DNA of 44,611 nucleotides from an uncultured Nostocoides sp. GTDB taxonomy: Bacteria > Actinomycetota > Actinomycetes > Actinomycetales > Dermatophilaceae. The notes under the pieces were generated by a model that saw only the letters and a list, made by a program, of their open reading frames with translations, was not told the DNA's origin and searched no databases. This document shows, one piece after another, positions 17,898 through 27,600 of this stretch (within the stretch, counting starts at the first letter, position 1; each line of letters begins with the position of its first letter). The DNA lies in NCBI GenBank assembly GCA_937858995.1, contig CALLZC010000070.1, forward strand, positions 1-44,611, read 5' to 3'. The position numbers and the translations under genes were made by a program.

Positions 17898-17943
17898 GTA
17901 CCCACCCCCAAGCCAGACCCGCGATCGAGGAGCCCCAGGGCGT

Positions 17944-18924
17944 ATGCGTGAAATCGTGGTGTTCTCCGGATCGAGCCACCGCTCCCTCGCCGAACGGATT
18001 TGCTCGGCGCTGGGTGTCCCGCTGTCCCCCTCCTCCACCACCCGCTTCAGCAACGACTGTCTCCAGGTGCAACTCGGGGCCAACTGCCGGCAGCGCGATG
18101 TCTACTTGATTGCCCCGCTCGTGCCGCCCACGCAGGAATCGCTCATGGAGCTGCTGCTCATGATCGACGCCGCCAAGGGCGCCTCGGCGGCCCAGATCAC
18201 GGCCGTGATGCCGCACTTCGCGTATGCCCGCTCGGACAAGAAGGACGCCTCGCGCATCTCCATGGGCGGTCGGCTGGTTGCCGACATGATCGTGGCCGCC
18301 GGGGCGCACCGGGTGCTGACGATGACCTTGCATGCCCCACAGGTGCACGGCTTCTTCTCGGTGCCCGTCGACCACCTGACGGCCATCGGCGTGCTGGCGG
18401 ATCATTTCCGGGACAGTGACCTCAGCGACACCGTGGTGGTCTCCCCCGATCTCGGCAATGCCAAGACCGCGACCCAGTTCGCCCGGCTGCTCGGCCTGCC
18501 GGTCGCCGCCGGCTCCAAGATGCGCAAGGCGGACGACCGCGTCGTCATCGACATGATCGTCGGTGATGTCGCGGGCAAGCGGGCGATCGTGCTCGATGAC
18601 GAGATTGCCACCGGCGGCTCGATCATCGAACTTCTCGATCGACTCAAGGACTTCGGGTGCACGGAGGCCGCGGTGGCGTGCACGCACGGGCTCTTCACGG
18701 GACGGGCCGTGGAGCGCCTGGAGGGCCACCCGATGATCAGCCAAGTGGTCACCACCGACACGGTGCCGCCGCCCGCGACGGCCTGGCCCGCCCTGAAGGT
18801 ACGCTCGGTCGCCGGGCTCTTTGCCGAGGCCATCGGTCGTATCCACGCCGGTGAGTCGATTTCCTCCCTCTTCGACGGGGTCGACCCGACGCACGCGCCG
18901 CCCCAGCCCGCGCTGTTCAGCTGA
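17944..18924 (+). CDS. Ribose-phosphate pyrophosphokinase (PRPP synthetase) paralog
   Basis: A 326-residue protein with the full PRPP synthetase architecture of two phosphoribosyltransferase-type domains. These enzymes make PRPP from ribose 5-phosphate and ATP. Landmarks are MREIVVFSGSSHRSLAE at the start, the flexible-loop region HFAYARSDKKDASR (about 91-104, usually YARQDRK), the HAPQVHGFF segment and the PRPP-binding loop LDDEIATGGS (about 218-227, usually DDMIDTGGT). The segment VVVSPDLGNAK replaces the usual VVSPDxGG. These changes suggest a second, specialised PRPP synthetase rather than the main housekeeping Prs. It stands between dop and mpa on the opposite strand and may be cotranscribed with the polymerase gene eight bases downstream. 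Confidence 0.85.
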   Translation: MREIVVFSGSSHRSLAERICSALGVPLSPSSTTRFSNDCLQVQLGANCRQRDVYLIAPLVPPTQESLMELLLMIDAAKGASAAQITAVMPHFAYARSDKKDASRISMGGRLVADMIVAAGAHRVLTMTLHAPQVHGFFSVPVDHLTAIGVLADHFRDSDLSDTVVVSPDLGNAKTATQFARLLGLPVAAGSKMRKADDRVVIDMIVGDVAGKRAIVLDDEIATGGSIIELLDRLKDFGCTEAAVACTHGLFTGRAVERLEGHPMISQVVTTDTVPPPATAWPALKVRSVAGLFAEAIGRIHAGESISSLFDGVDPTHAPPQPALFS

Positions 18925-18932
18925 GCCCCGGC

Positions 18933-19904
18933 GTGGCGCACGGGGGCGAGTTCGGGCAGCCGGTGCTCCTGGACATCGACGGGCTCGAGGTCAAGATCTC
19001 CAATCCAGACCGTCCATACTTCACCGCGCGCGGCGAGACGAAGCTGGATTTGGCCCGGTACTACCAGGGCGTGGGGCCGGGGATCGTGCGCGCCGTGCGC
19101 GAGCGGCCGTGCATGCTGCACCGCTTCCCCGACGGGGTGGCCGGGCCGAAGGTCCATCAGAAGCGACTGCCCCGAGGCGCCCCGCCGTGGGTGGAGACGG
19201 TCCGGTTGCACTTCCCGCGGTATGGGCTGCATGCCGACGAGTTGTGTGTCACCAAGCTCGCCGACGTGATCTGGGCGGTGCAGATGAGCACGGTGGAGTT
19301 CCACCCGTGGAACAGTCGGCGGGCCGACACCGAAAAGCCCGACGAATGGCGCATCGACCTAGACCCGATGCCCGATGCCCCTTTTGCGCGGGTCCGGCTC
19401 GCGGCGCAGGTATGCCGTGAGCTCCTCGCCGAGCTGGGTGCGCACGGCTATCCCAAGACGTCCGGGGGCCGGGGCTTGCATATCTATGTACGCATCCACC
19501 CGGATCATGGGTTCCAGGACGTGCGCCGGGCCGCCTTGGCTTTTGCCCGCGAGGTGGAGCGGCGCCTGCCGGATGACGTGACGACCACCTGGTGGCGCAA
19601 GGATCGCGATCCCTCGGCTGTCTTCATCGACTACAACCAGAACGCCCGCGACCACACCATCGCCGCGGCCTATTCGGTCCGAGGCAACGGTTTGGGGACG
19701 GTGTCGGCCCCGCTGACCTGGGCGGAGATCGGCGATGCCGAGCCGGACGACTTCACGATCGCCTCGATGCCCGCCCGCTTCGCGCGGGTCGGTGATCTCC
19801 ATGCCACCATCGACGATTCCCCCTACGACATGACGCAGCTGCTCGAGTGGGCGGACCGCGACGAACGTGACGGCGCCGAGACCCCGCCGCTCGCTGAGAC
19901 CTAG
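18933..19904 (+). CDS. LigD-type DNA polymerase domain protein (PolDom/primase family)
   Basis: A 323-residue stand-alone polymerase domain of the archaeo-eukaryotic primase superfamily, related to the polymerase part of the bacterial NHEJ ligase LigD. Such enzymes extend DNA or RNA ends and prefer ribonucleotides. The metal-binding pair is in RIDLDPMPDAPF (about 141-152), the nucleotide-binding segment is KTSGGRGLHIYVR, and a later acidic site lies in VFIDYNQNARDHT. N-terminal motifs RPCMLHRFPDG and HQKRLPRG match the family. No ligase, nuclease or Ku gene is nearby, so it cannot be a full LigD. GTG 18933 follows the PRPP-synthetase gene by eight bases. Its TAG stop shares CTAG with the opposite-strand gene. 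Confidence 0.92.
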   Translation: MAHGGEFGQPVLLDIDGLEVKISNPDRPYFTARGETKLDLARYYQGVGPGIVRAVRERPCMLHRFPDGVAGPKVHQKRLPRGAPPWVETVRLHFPRYGLHADELCVTKLADVIWAVQMSTVEFHPWNSRRADTEKPDEWRIDLDPMPDAPFARVRLAAQVCRELLAELGAHGYPKTSGGRGLHIYVRIHPDHGFQDVRRAALAFAREVERRLPDDVTTTWWRKDRDPSAVFIDYNQNARDHTIAAAYSVRGNGLGTVSAPLTWAEIGDAEPDDFTIASMPARFARVGDLHATIDDSPYDMTQLLEWADRDERDGAETPPLAET

Positions 19905-20653
19905 GTCGAGTCGGCCGTGGCGCTCGCCAGGAGGGCGAGATCCCGCCGGATGTAGCGCAGGTGAGCCCACTCCTCCTCCAGGATCACGCGGATGCAGTCA
20001 CCAACTGTGGGACGCCAGTCGTCACCGGCCCACGGAGCCTCGCGCTCCTGCGACAGGAGCTCAGGGGTAGCCGTGGCCAGGAAGTCCGTCACCATCTGCT
20101 GTCGCTCGGCACGCACGATGCGGATCTCCGAAAACTCCGGTGGATCGGCCCGGAAGATCGACATGTCGAAGCCCATGTCTTCGGCTCCGGTGAAGATCTG
20201 TCCGATCTCGTGAAACGGCTGCGGCACCCGCAGGATCGCACCGCGGAGCCAGGTGTCGGTGGCGAGTATGAGGTGCCGAAGGGTCTGGGCCAGCGACCAC
20301 TCGCCGTCGACGTGGGCGTGCACGGCATCGGGAGGCGCACCCGCCACCGTGGTCTCCCAGGCGGACTGCACGGCCAGCCAACCCTCGCGCAGTCCGTCGA
20401 GCGTCTGCGCGTTCTGCAACTCGCGGCCCGGGAACTGCCGGTTGAGCTCGGCCTCGACCAGGGGCACCACGTCGACCCCATTGACATACAGCGTCCCGAA
20501 GAAGAGATCGTGGCTGTCGATGTCGAGCCCGTTCACATCGACGGCACGCATCCTCACACCGCTGACATCGGAAAATCGAAAGGTCGCCCCCGTGAAGTTG
20601 GCCTTGATGAAGCGGGCGCCGGCGAACTCCTCAGTGCCTGAATAGGTCGTCAT
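19901..20653 (-). CDS. Pentapeptide-like / DinB-family fusion protein
   Basis: A 250-residue protein in two parts. The first 45 or so residues (FAGARFIKANFTGATFRFSD, then SGVRMRAVDVNGLDID) look like four to five pentapeptide-type repeats A(D/N)LxX. The rest looks like a DinB/YfiT four-helix bundle: helices around LNRQFPGRELQNAQTLDGL, a conserved WSLAQTLRHLILATDTWLRG with a His that could bind metal, and WRPTVGDCIRVILEEEWAHL with a second His near the C-terminus. DinB-fold proteins include thiol-dependent transferases using mycothiol or bacillithiol, which would fit a mycothiol-producing host; that is inference. ATG 20653 is preceded by GGAG at 20656-20659. Confidence 0.8.
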   Translation of the reverse strand: MTTYSGTEEFAGARFIKANFTGATFRFSDVSGVRMRAVDVNGLDIDSHDLFFGTLYVNGVDVVPLVEAELNRQFPGRELQNAQTLDGLREGWLAVQSAWETTVAGAPPDAVHAHVDGEWSLAQTLRHLILATDTWLRGAILRVPQPFHEIGQIFTGAEDMGFDMSIFRADPPEFSEIRIVRAERQQMVTDFLATATPELLSQEREAPWAGDDWRPTVGDCIRVILEEEWAHLRYIRRDLALLASATADST

Positions 20654-20710
20654 CGCTCCATCATGCCGCGGGCGAGCAGGCATCGGGGCGAGTGAGAGCA
20701 CCGCAGGAGG

Positions 20711-22342
20711 CTAGAGGTACTGACCGGTGTTGCTGACCGTGTCGATGGTGCGCCCGGGCTCGGTGCCGGATTTGGTGGCGACCAGGGTGCGCACGTAGAT
20801 GATCCGCTCACCCTTCTTGCCCGAGATCCGGGCCCAGTCATCGGGGTTGGTCGTGTTGGGCAGGTCCTCATTCTCCTTGAACTCATCGATGCATGCCGAG
20901 AGCAGGTGATCGATGCGGATGCCACGCTGACCGGTGGTCAAGAAGTCCTTGATCGCGCTCTTCTTGGCCCGATCGACGACATTTTGGACCATCGCCCCGG
21001 AGTTGAAATCCTTGAAATACAGGATTTCCTTGTCGCCGCCCGAATAGGTGACCTCGAGGAAGCGGTTCTCCTCCTGCTCCGAATACATCCGTGCCACGGC
21101 CGCGTCGATCATGGCCTCAACGGTGGTCTGCGCAGAGCCCCCGTTCTCGGCGAGATCGTCGGCGTGCAGCGGCAAGTCGGGGGTGAGGTACTTGCGGAAG
21201 ATGTCCCGTGCGGATTCGGCGTCCGGTCGCTCGATCTTGATCTTCACGTCCAGGCGTCCGGGGCGCAGGATCGCCGGATCGATCATGTCTTCGCGGTTGG
21301 TTGCGCCGATGACGATGACATTCTCCAGGCCTTCGACGCCGTCGATCTCGGCGAGCAGCTGCGGCACGATGGTCGTTTCGACATCGCTGGAAACCCCGGA
21401 GCCGCGGGTGCGGAAGAGCGAGTCCATCTCGTCGAAGAAGACCACGACCGGGGTGCCGTCGTTGGACTTCTCCCTGGCCCGGTGGAAGATCAGGCGGATG
21501 TGCCGTTCGGTCTCGCCGACATACTTATTGAGCAGTTCCGGACCCTTGATGTTCAGGAAGTAGCTCTTGGACAGCGGCTTGCCTTCCTTTTCGGCAACCT
21601 TGCGGGCCAGCGACGCGGCGACGGCCTTGGCGATCATCGTCTTGCCGCAGCCGGGCGGGCCATAGAGCAAGACGCCCTTGGGCGGTTTGAGCTGGTGCTC
21701 GGTGAAGAGGTCGGGGTAGAGGTAGGGCAACTCCACCGAGTCGCGGATCGCCTCGATCTGCCCGCGCAGGCCCCCGATGTCCTCATACGAGATGTCGGGC
21801 ACCTCCTCGAGCACCAGGTCGGCGACCTCGGCCTTGGGAATGCGTTCGAAGACGAACCCCGAGCGCGGCTCCAGGAGCAGGGCATCGCCGACGCGGACCG
21901 TGCCCGGCTCGATGGAATCGGCGAGCCGGCAGACCCGCTCCTCATCGGCGTGGGCAACGACCAGGACGCGATCGGGCTCCAGGAGCTCCTTGACGAGCAC
22001 AATCTCGCCGACCCGTTCGAAACCGCTGACCGCGACGATGTTGAGGGCCTCGTTCAGGCGCACATCGCGGCCGGGGAGCAGGTCGTGGACGGGGATGGTC
22101 GGACTGATCGCAACGTGCATCTTGCGCCCGCCGGTGAGGATGTCGGCGGTGCCATCCTTGTGCACCTCGAGAATGACGCCATAGGCGGCTGGCGGTGTGG
22201 CCAGCCGATCCACTTCGGCCTTGAGGGTGACCAACTGTTCGCGCGCATCCTTCAGGGTGCGCACGAGCCGGTCGTTCTGGGCCGACATGGTGGCCATCTG
22301 CGAGCGCAGGCGACGTAGCTCGAGCGTGATGTCTTCGCTCAC
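20711..22342 (-). CDS. mpa: Proteasomal ATPase Mpa/ARC
   Basis: The AAA+ ring ATPase that recognises Pup, unfolds pupylated proteins and feeds them to PrcAB. The 543-residue protein has an N-terminal coiled coil (about 5-50) that binds Pup, two OB-type beta domains (about 55-170), and one AAA module with Walker A GPPGCGKT (228-235), Walker [11 protein letters not shown], and [20 protein letters not shown]. It ends in Gln-Tyr-Leu, the docking motif that opens the proteasome gate. GTG 22342 follows AGGGAGG at 22350-22356. It is separated from dop by three genes on both strands, unlike the tight order in some actinobacteria. Confidence 0.98.
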   Translation of the reverse strand: MSEDITLELRRLRSQMATMSAQNDRLVRTLKDAREQLVTLKAEVDRLATPPAAYGVILEVHKDGTADILTGGRKMHVAISPTIPVHDLLPGRDVRLNEALNIVAVSGFERVGEIVLVKELLEPDRVLVVAHADEERVCRLADSIEPGTVRVGDALLLEPRSGFVFERIPKAEVADLVLEEVPDISYEDIGGLRGQIEAIRDSVELPYLYPDLFTEHQLKPPKGVLLYGPPGCGKTMIAKAVAASLARKVAEKEGKPLSKSYFLNIKGPELLNKYVGETERHIRLIFHRAREKSNDGTPVVVFFDEMDSLFRTRGSGVSSDVETTIVPQLLAEIDGVEGLENVIVIGATNREDMIDPAILRPGRLDVKIKIERPDAESARDIFRKYLTPDLPLHADDLAENGGSAQTTVEAMIDAAVARMYSEQEENRFLEVTYSGGDKEILYFKDFNSGAMVQNVVDRAKKSAIKDFLTTGQRGIRIDHLLSACIDEFKENEDLPNTTNPDDWARISGKKGERIIYVRTLVATKSGTEPGRTIDTVSNTGQYL

Positions 22343-22397
22343 GGCGACCTCCCTACGGGTCACGCCGCCTCCATCGCGGAGACGGTCGCGTTCTGCG

Positions 22398-22403
22398 ACC
22401 TTA
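22398..22403 (-). promoter_or_regulatory. Candidate -10 for mpa
   Basis: TAAGGT on the minus strand fits TANNNT and sits about 56 bases before the mpa GTG, within the 106-base gap to trmI. The resulting leader holds the AGGGAGG ribosome site. Confidence 0.4.
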
Positions 22404-22448
22404 ACCCGCGCCTAGGGCCTTGGGTGGGAGGTTTCCATCACGTGAGCA

Positions 22449-23441
22449 TTACGGCGCTGGCTCGGACAGACGCGGCGGATCGCCGATCGAGCGCGCGGTG
22501 CGCCGCACCCGCTTGTCGCTGGGGACGCGCTCGCCCAACTCTTCGGGCGACCACTGCTGATCCGGGGCCTGTTCCGGCTCATAACCGCGCCCGGGGCGGC
22601 GCTTGCGCAGCGGCGGCGTGACGCCCGGAGCGAGTCGCCGGGTGGTGATCAAGAAGCCGGTATGCCCGTGCATCCGGTGCACGGGTCGCACCGCCAGGCC
22701 CTCGAGGTGCCAGTCGCGCACCATCGACTCCCAGGCATGGGGCTCGGTGAACCCACCATGACCGCGCATCGCCTCGGCGACCCGCGAGAGTTGCGTGGCG
22801 GTGGCGACGTAGCAGATCAGGAGACCCCCAGGGATGAGGGCATCGGCAACGACATCGAGGCACTCCCACGGCGCCAGCATGTCGAGCACGACCCGATCGA
22901 CCGTTCCCGGGTCGATCATGCCCGGCAGGGTTTCCACCAGGTCACCGACGGTGACCTCCCATGCCGGGTGGTCGGCACCGAAGAAGGCGCGTGCGTTGGC
23001 CGCAGCGATAACCGCAAAGTCGGCGCGCCGTTCGAAGGAGTGCACCCTTCCGCTCTCCCCCACGGCCCGCAGCAGGGACATGGACAGGGCACCGGAGCCG
23101 ACGCCCGCCTCGACGACGACCGCCCCGGGGAAGATGTCCCCCATCATCACGATCTGGCCCGCGTCCTTGGGATAGACCACGGCCGCCCCGCGCGGCATGG
23201 ACATCACATAGTCGGCAAGCAACGGCCGAATGGCCAGGTATTCGATCCCAACCGTGTTGGAGATCGTCGATCCGTCCGGGAGCCCGAGCAGGTCGTCGTG
23301 CCGCAGGAATCCGCGGTGGGTGTGGAACTCCTTGCCGGCCTCCAAGGTGATGGTGTGCAGGCGACCCTTGGGGTCGGTCAGTTGCACTCGGTCGCCCACT
23401 CGGAAGGGCCCGCGGCGCAGGTCCGCGTCGATCGCCGTCAT
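22449..23441 (-). CDS. trmI: tRNA (adenine-58-N1)-methyltransferase TrmI
   Basis: A 330-residue SAM-dependent enzyme that methylates A58 in the T-loop of tRNA; it acts as a tetramer. The N-terminal beta domain ([34 protein letters not shown]) is followed by the Rossmann domain with motif [11 protein letters not shown], and DMLAPWE corresponds to motif IV. The C-terminus has a basic [10 protein letters not shown] segment and an extra Pro/Glu-rich tail. The gene is placed as in mycobacteria, upstream of mpa. ATG 23441 has TAGGCT six bases upstream, overlapping the stop codon of the preceding protease gene. Confidence 0.95.
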   Translation of the reverse strand: MTAIDADLRRGPFRVGDRVQLTDPKGRLHTITLEAGKEFHTHRGFLRHDDLLGLPDGSTISNTVGIEYLAIRPLLADYVMSMPRGAAVVYPKDAGQIVMMGDIFPGAVVVEAGVGSGALSMSLLRAVGESGRVHSFERRADFAVIAAANARAFFGADHPAWEVTVGDLVETLPGMIDPGTVDRVVLDMLAPWECLDVVADALIPGGLLICYVATATQLSRVAEAMRGHGGFTEPHAWESMVRDWHLEGLAVRPVHRMHGHTGFLITTRRLAPGVTPPLRKRRPGRGYEPEQAPDQQWSPEELGERVPSDKRVRRTARSIGDPPRLSEPAP

Positions 23442-23447
23442 GGCCAG

Positions 23448-23453
23448 AGCCTA
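23448..23453 (-). promoter_or_regulatory. Leaderless -10 for trmI overlapping a stop codon
   Basis: TAGGCT on the minus strand lies six bases before the trmI ATG at 23441. Its first three bases are also the TAG stop codon of the M50 protease gene (23453-23451). Confidence 0.55.
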
Positions 23454-24557
23454 CGGCCGCTGTTCGAGGGCGTCATTGACTCGCTCCGCGGTGACCACGC
23501 CCACGAGCCGCCCCTGGTGCCGGATCGCCAGCAGGCCGGTCCCGACGGCGTGCAGGGGGCCGAGGACCTCCGTGAGCGAGGCATTCGGATCGATGTCGAG
23601 CACCCAGGCCGGCGGCTGCGTGCGGCTGACCGCCGAAACCGGCGTGAAGGCACGGGCGTGAGCCGGCACCGACTCCAGGGCCGCCAAGTCCAGGAGGGCC
23701 ACGGGCATACCGGCAGCATCCACGGCGACGGGGGCGAGCCCCGACGGCAACTGGGTGAGCGGGGCGTCATACGGCACGGGCGCGACGGGGGTGAGCACAT
23801 CGAGGATCCGCACCCTGGCGAGAGCGCCGCCGACCCGGCCCGAGGCGATCGCGGAGCGGGCGCCCTGCCACAGGAAGTAGCAGATCAGCAGACCCCACCC
23901 CAGCGAGCCCAGCGACGGCTTCTCGCCGCGGAGCATGGGCGCCCCCACGAACCAGTACAGGACCCCGAGGGTGACCAGGATGCCGCCATAACCCGCGATC
24001 ACCCGGGCGCGATAGCGATCCCCGGTGAGCTTCCAGGCGGCCGCCTCCACGAGCTGACCGCCGTCGAGCGGCAGCCCGGGCAACAGGTTGAAGAGGGCGA
24101 GCATGAGATTGAGGAAGCCGAAGATATTGGCCAGGCCGTGCGCGATGCCGTCCGGCAGCATGGCGGCCACGGCATACCCCAGGGCACTCAGGAGCAGGTT
24201 GGCCAAGGGGCCCACGACCGCAACGACGGCGCTACGGCCGGGCGTGGAGCGGCTGACGTCCAGGGCCGTATGCCCGCCCCACAAGTCGGCGACGACCCGA
24301 TGGACCGGAAAACCGAAGGCGCGCGCGCCGATCGCGTGCGCGGCCTCGTGGACCATGACAGCCAGGAGGAGCAGGAGTGCGTATGCCGCCGCCACCAGAT
24401 AGGCGGTAGCGCCCAGCCGGGCCTGGAGCTGGGGGCCGATGAGCGCGATGATGATCACCGCGAGGATTCCCCAGGACTTGCCGATGTAGACGGGCACCCC
24501 GCCGAGGGTCGCGACCCTCAGTCCGGGCGCGGGCTCGGGGGCCGGTTGGGTGCTCAC
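23451..24557 (-). CDS. M50 site-2-type membrane metalloprotease with CBS region
   Basis: A 368-residue polytopic protein of the site-2 protease family, which cuts within membranes. The zinc site is [16 protein letters not shown] (HExxH at about 70-74) with the third ligand in [12 protein letters not shown]. At least five hydrophobic segments flank these. The C-terminal 120 residues resemble a CBS-domain pair ([46 protein letters not shown]), as in bacterial SpoIVFB-like M50B proteases that may sense nucleotides. GTG 24557 is preferred to GTG 24596 because TACCGT lies seven bases upstream of it. Substrate unknown. Confidence 0.92.
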   Translation of the reverse strand: MSTQPAPEPAPGLRVATLGGVPVYIGKSWGILAVIIIALIGPQLQARLGATAYLVAAAYALLLLLAVMVHEAAHAIGARAFGFPVHRVVADLWGGHTALDVSRSTPGRSAVVAVVGPLANLLLSALGYAVAAMLPDGIAHGLANIFGFLNLMLALFNLLPGLPLDGGQLVEAAAWKLTGDRYRARVIAGYGGILVTLGVLYWFVGAPMLRGEKPSLGSLGWGLLICYFLWQGARSAIASGRVGGALARVRILDVLTPVAPVPYDAPLTQLPSGLAPVAVDAAGMPVALLDLAALESVPAHARAFTPVSAVSRTQPPAWVLDIDPNASLTEVLGPLHAVGTGLLAIRHQGRLVGVVTAERVNDALEQRP

Positions 24558-24564
24558 CCGGTGG

Positions 24565-24622
24565 ACGGTACTCGTCCCCGCAGGGAAATCGAGCACAGCG
24601 CCGGGCGCGCGTGGCGGATACT
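24565..24622. promoter_or_regulatory. Divergent promoters of the M50 protease and metH
   Basis: TACCGT on the minus strand (24570-24565) lies seven bases before GTG 24557. GATACT on the plus strand (24617-24622) lies seven bases before the metH ATG 24630; it matches TATAAT at four of six positions. Only 72 bases separate the starts, leaving no room for a cobalamin riboswitch upstream of metH. Confidence 0.5.
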
Positions 24623-24629
24623 TCTGGGT

Positions 24630-27600
24630 ATGCCGTACCGCCCGGACCTGACGTCTGCCCTCACCGAGCTATTGCGTGAACGCATCCTGATCCTCGACGG
24701 GGCCATGGGGACGATGCTGCAGCGCCACCGGCTCGGGGAGGCCGACTACCGAGGCGCGCGGTTCGCCGACTGGCCCAGTGATGTGATCGGCAACAACGAC
24801 CTCTTGTCGCTGACGCAGCCACACCTGATCCGCGAGGTCCACGATCAGTACCTTGCGGCGGGGGCGCACCTGATCTCGACGAACACCTTCAACGCCCAGC
24901 GCATTTCGCTGGCCGACTATGGCATGGCCGATCTGGCCCGCGAACTCAATGTCGCAGCTGCGCGGCTGGCGCGAGAGGCGGTCGATGCGGCGCTGGCCGC
25001 CGACCCCGACACCCCACGGTTCGTCATCGGCTCGCTCGGGCCCACCAATCGGACCGCATCGATCTCCCCCGATGTCGCGGACCCGGGTGCCCGCAATGTC
25101 ACCTATGACGAGCTGGTCACGGCCTATCGCGAACAGGCGGAGGGGCTCATCGAGGGCGGCGCCGACCTCCTGGCCATCGAGACGATCTTCGACACGCTCA
25201 ATGCCAAGGCCGCCATCTTCGCCGTCGAGTCGCTCTTCGAGGACCACGGCCGACGGTGGCCGGTCATCGTCTCCGGCACCATCACGGACGCGTCGGGGCG
25301 CACGCTCTCCGGTCAGGTCGCGCAGGCCTTCTGGCACTCGATCCGGCACGTGCGCCCCATCGCCATCGGATTCAACTGCGCCCTGGGCGCCGCGCAGATG
25401 CGCCCCTACATCGCCGAGATTGCGCGCGTGGCCGACACCTTTGTCTCGTGCTATCCGAATGCGGGACTGCCCAATGCCTTCGGCGAGTATGACGAGAGCG
25501 CGGCCGAGACGGCCGCCGCCCTGACCGAGTTCGCGCAGGCCGGCCTGCTCAACCTCGTCGGCGGGTGCTGCGGAACGACCCCGGAACACATCGCCTCGAT
25601 CGCCGCCGCCATCGACGGGCTCGCCCCCCGCGTCGTGCCGCAGCAGGAACCGGCCATGCGCCTGTCGGGCTTGGAGCCGCTGACCATCACCGCCGACAGC
25701 CTTTTTGTCAACGTCGGTGAGCGCACCAATATCACCGGGTCGGCTCGCTTCCGCAAACTCATTCAGGCGCAGGACTATTCGGCGGCACTTACGGTAGCGC
25801 GGCAGCAGGTCGAGGCCGGGGCCCAGGTGATCGACATCAATATGGACGAGGGCATGATCGACGGGGTAGCGGCCATGGACCGCTTCCTGAAACTCATTGC
25901 GTCGGAACCCGACATCTCGGTGGTGCCCGTGATGATCGACTCCTCCAAGTGGGAGGTCATCGAGGCCGGCCTCAAGTGCGTTCAGGGCAAGCCGATCGTC
26001 AACTCGATCTCCATGAAGGAGGGTGAGGCGGCGTTCATCGCGCAGGCCAGGTTGTGCCGCAAGTACGGCGCGGCCATCGTCGTCATGGCCTTCGACGAGC
26101 AGGGTCAGGCCGACACCTTGGAGCGGCGCCGCGAGATCAGCAAGCGGGCCTATGACGTCCTGACGGAGCAGGTCGGCTTCCCTGCCGAAGACATCATCAT
26201 CGACCCCAACATTTTTGCGGTGGCGACGGGCATCGAGGAGCATGCGCGCTACGGCATCGACTTCATCGAGGCAACGCAATGGATCAAGGAGAACCTGCCG
26301 GGCGTCCTGATCTCGGGGGGCGTTTCCAATGTCTCGTTCAGCTTCCGCGGCAACAACCCGGTGCGCGAGGCCATCCACGCGGTCTTCCTCTTCCACGCGA
26401 TCCGTGCGGGGATGGACATGGGGATCGTCAACGCCGGTGCGCTGGTTGTCTACGACCAGATCGATCCCGACTTGCGTGAGCGGATCGAGGACGTGGTTCT
26501 GGCCCGGCGGCCGGACGCGACCGATCGACTCCTGGAGGTCGCTCAGCGATTCAATATTGCTGCCGCGCAAGAGGAAGCTGCCGCACCGCAATGGCGAACC
26601 CTGCCGGTTGGCGAGCGGATCACCCACGCGCTGGTCAAGGGCATCGACGAATTCGTCGAGGCCGACACCGAGGAGTTGCGCGAGCAGATCGCCGCGCGTG
26701 GCGGCCGCCCGCTGGAGGTGATCGAGGGTCCGCTGATGGACGGGATGAATGTGGTCGGGGACCTCTTCGGCGCCGGCAAGATGTTCTTGCCCCAGGTTGT
26801 GAAGTCCGCGCGGGTGATGAAGAAGGCCGTCGCCTATCTCATCCCGTTCATCGAAGCCGAGAAGCAGCCCGGCGATGTGGCGCGCTCGCGAGGCCGCATC
26901 GTGACGGCGACCGTCAAGGGCGATGTCCACGACATCGGCAAGAACATCGTGGGCGTGGTCCTGCAATGCAACAACTATGAGGTGCACGATCTCGGCGTCA
27001 TGGTCCCGGCGCAACGCATCCTGGATGCCGCCAAGGACCTGCAGGCGGATGCCATCGGGCTCTCGGGCCTGATCACCCCGTCGCTCGACGAGATGGTCAA
27101 TGTGGCTTCGGAGATGGAGCGCCAAGGCTTCGACATCCCCCTGCTGATCGGTGGCGCCACCACCTCCAAGGCGCACACCGCCGTCAAGGTGGACGAGCGC
27201 TACCACGGGCCAGTCGTGTGGGTCAAGGATGCCTCGCGGTCGGTTCCCGTTGTCTCGCAACTTCTCTCACCCGAGCAGCGGCCGGCGCTCCTAGAGGGCT
27301 TGGACGCCGAATATGTCACCATCCGGGCCCGGCAGGCGGCCAAGACCAGCGAACGCCCGCTGCTGACGCTCGCCCAGGCCAGGGCCGGGGCACCGGAGAT
27401 CGAACACACCGACGAGACCGCTGCCCGGCCGAAACAACCGGGCATCGAGGTGTTGGCCGACTTCGATCTCGCGGAGTTGCGCGGGTATATCGACTGGACG
27501 CCCTTCTTCGCAGCCTGGGAGATGCGCGGACGCTTCCCGGACCTGCTCAACAACCCCGCCTCTGCCGACGCCGCGCGCCGGCTTTATGACGACGCACAGG

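Noticed and set aside
13008-22342. The Pup-proteasome locus as a new system.
   Set aside because: All parts and order fit the known actinobacterial system; only the inserted genes are notable.
22662-24629. A 656-codon in-frame upstream extension of metH.
   Set aside because: It runs antisense through trmI and the M50 gene; the metH family start and a -10-like box are at 24630.
24558-24629. Cobalamin riboswitch upstream of metH.
   Set aside because: Only 72 bases are available between divergent starts, with no B12-box or folded architecture; the message seems leaderless.
24669-27260. An 863-codon open frame on the minus strand inside metH.
   Set aside because: It is antisense to a complete, motif-rich metH, has no ribosome site or family features, and such frames are common in high-GC genes.
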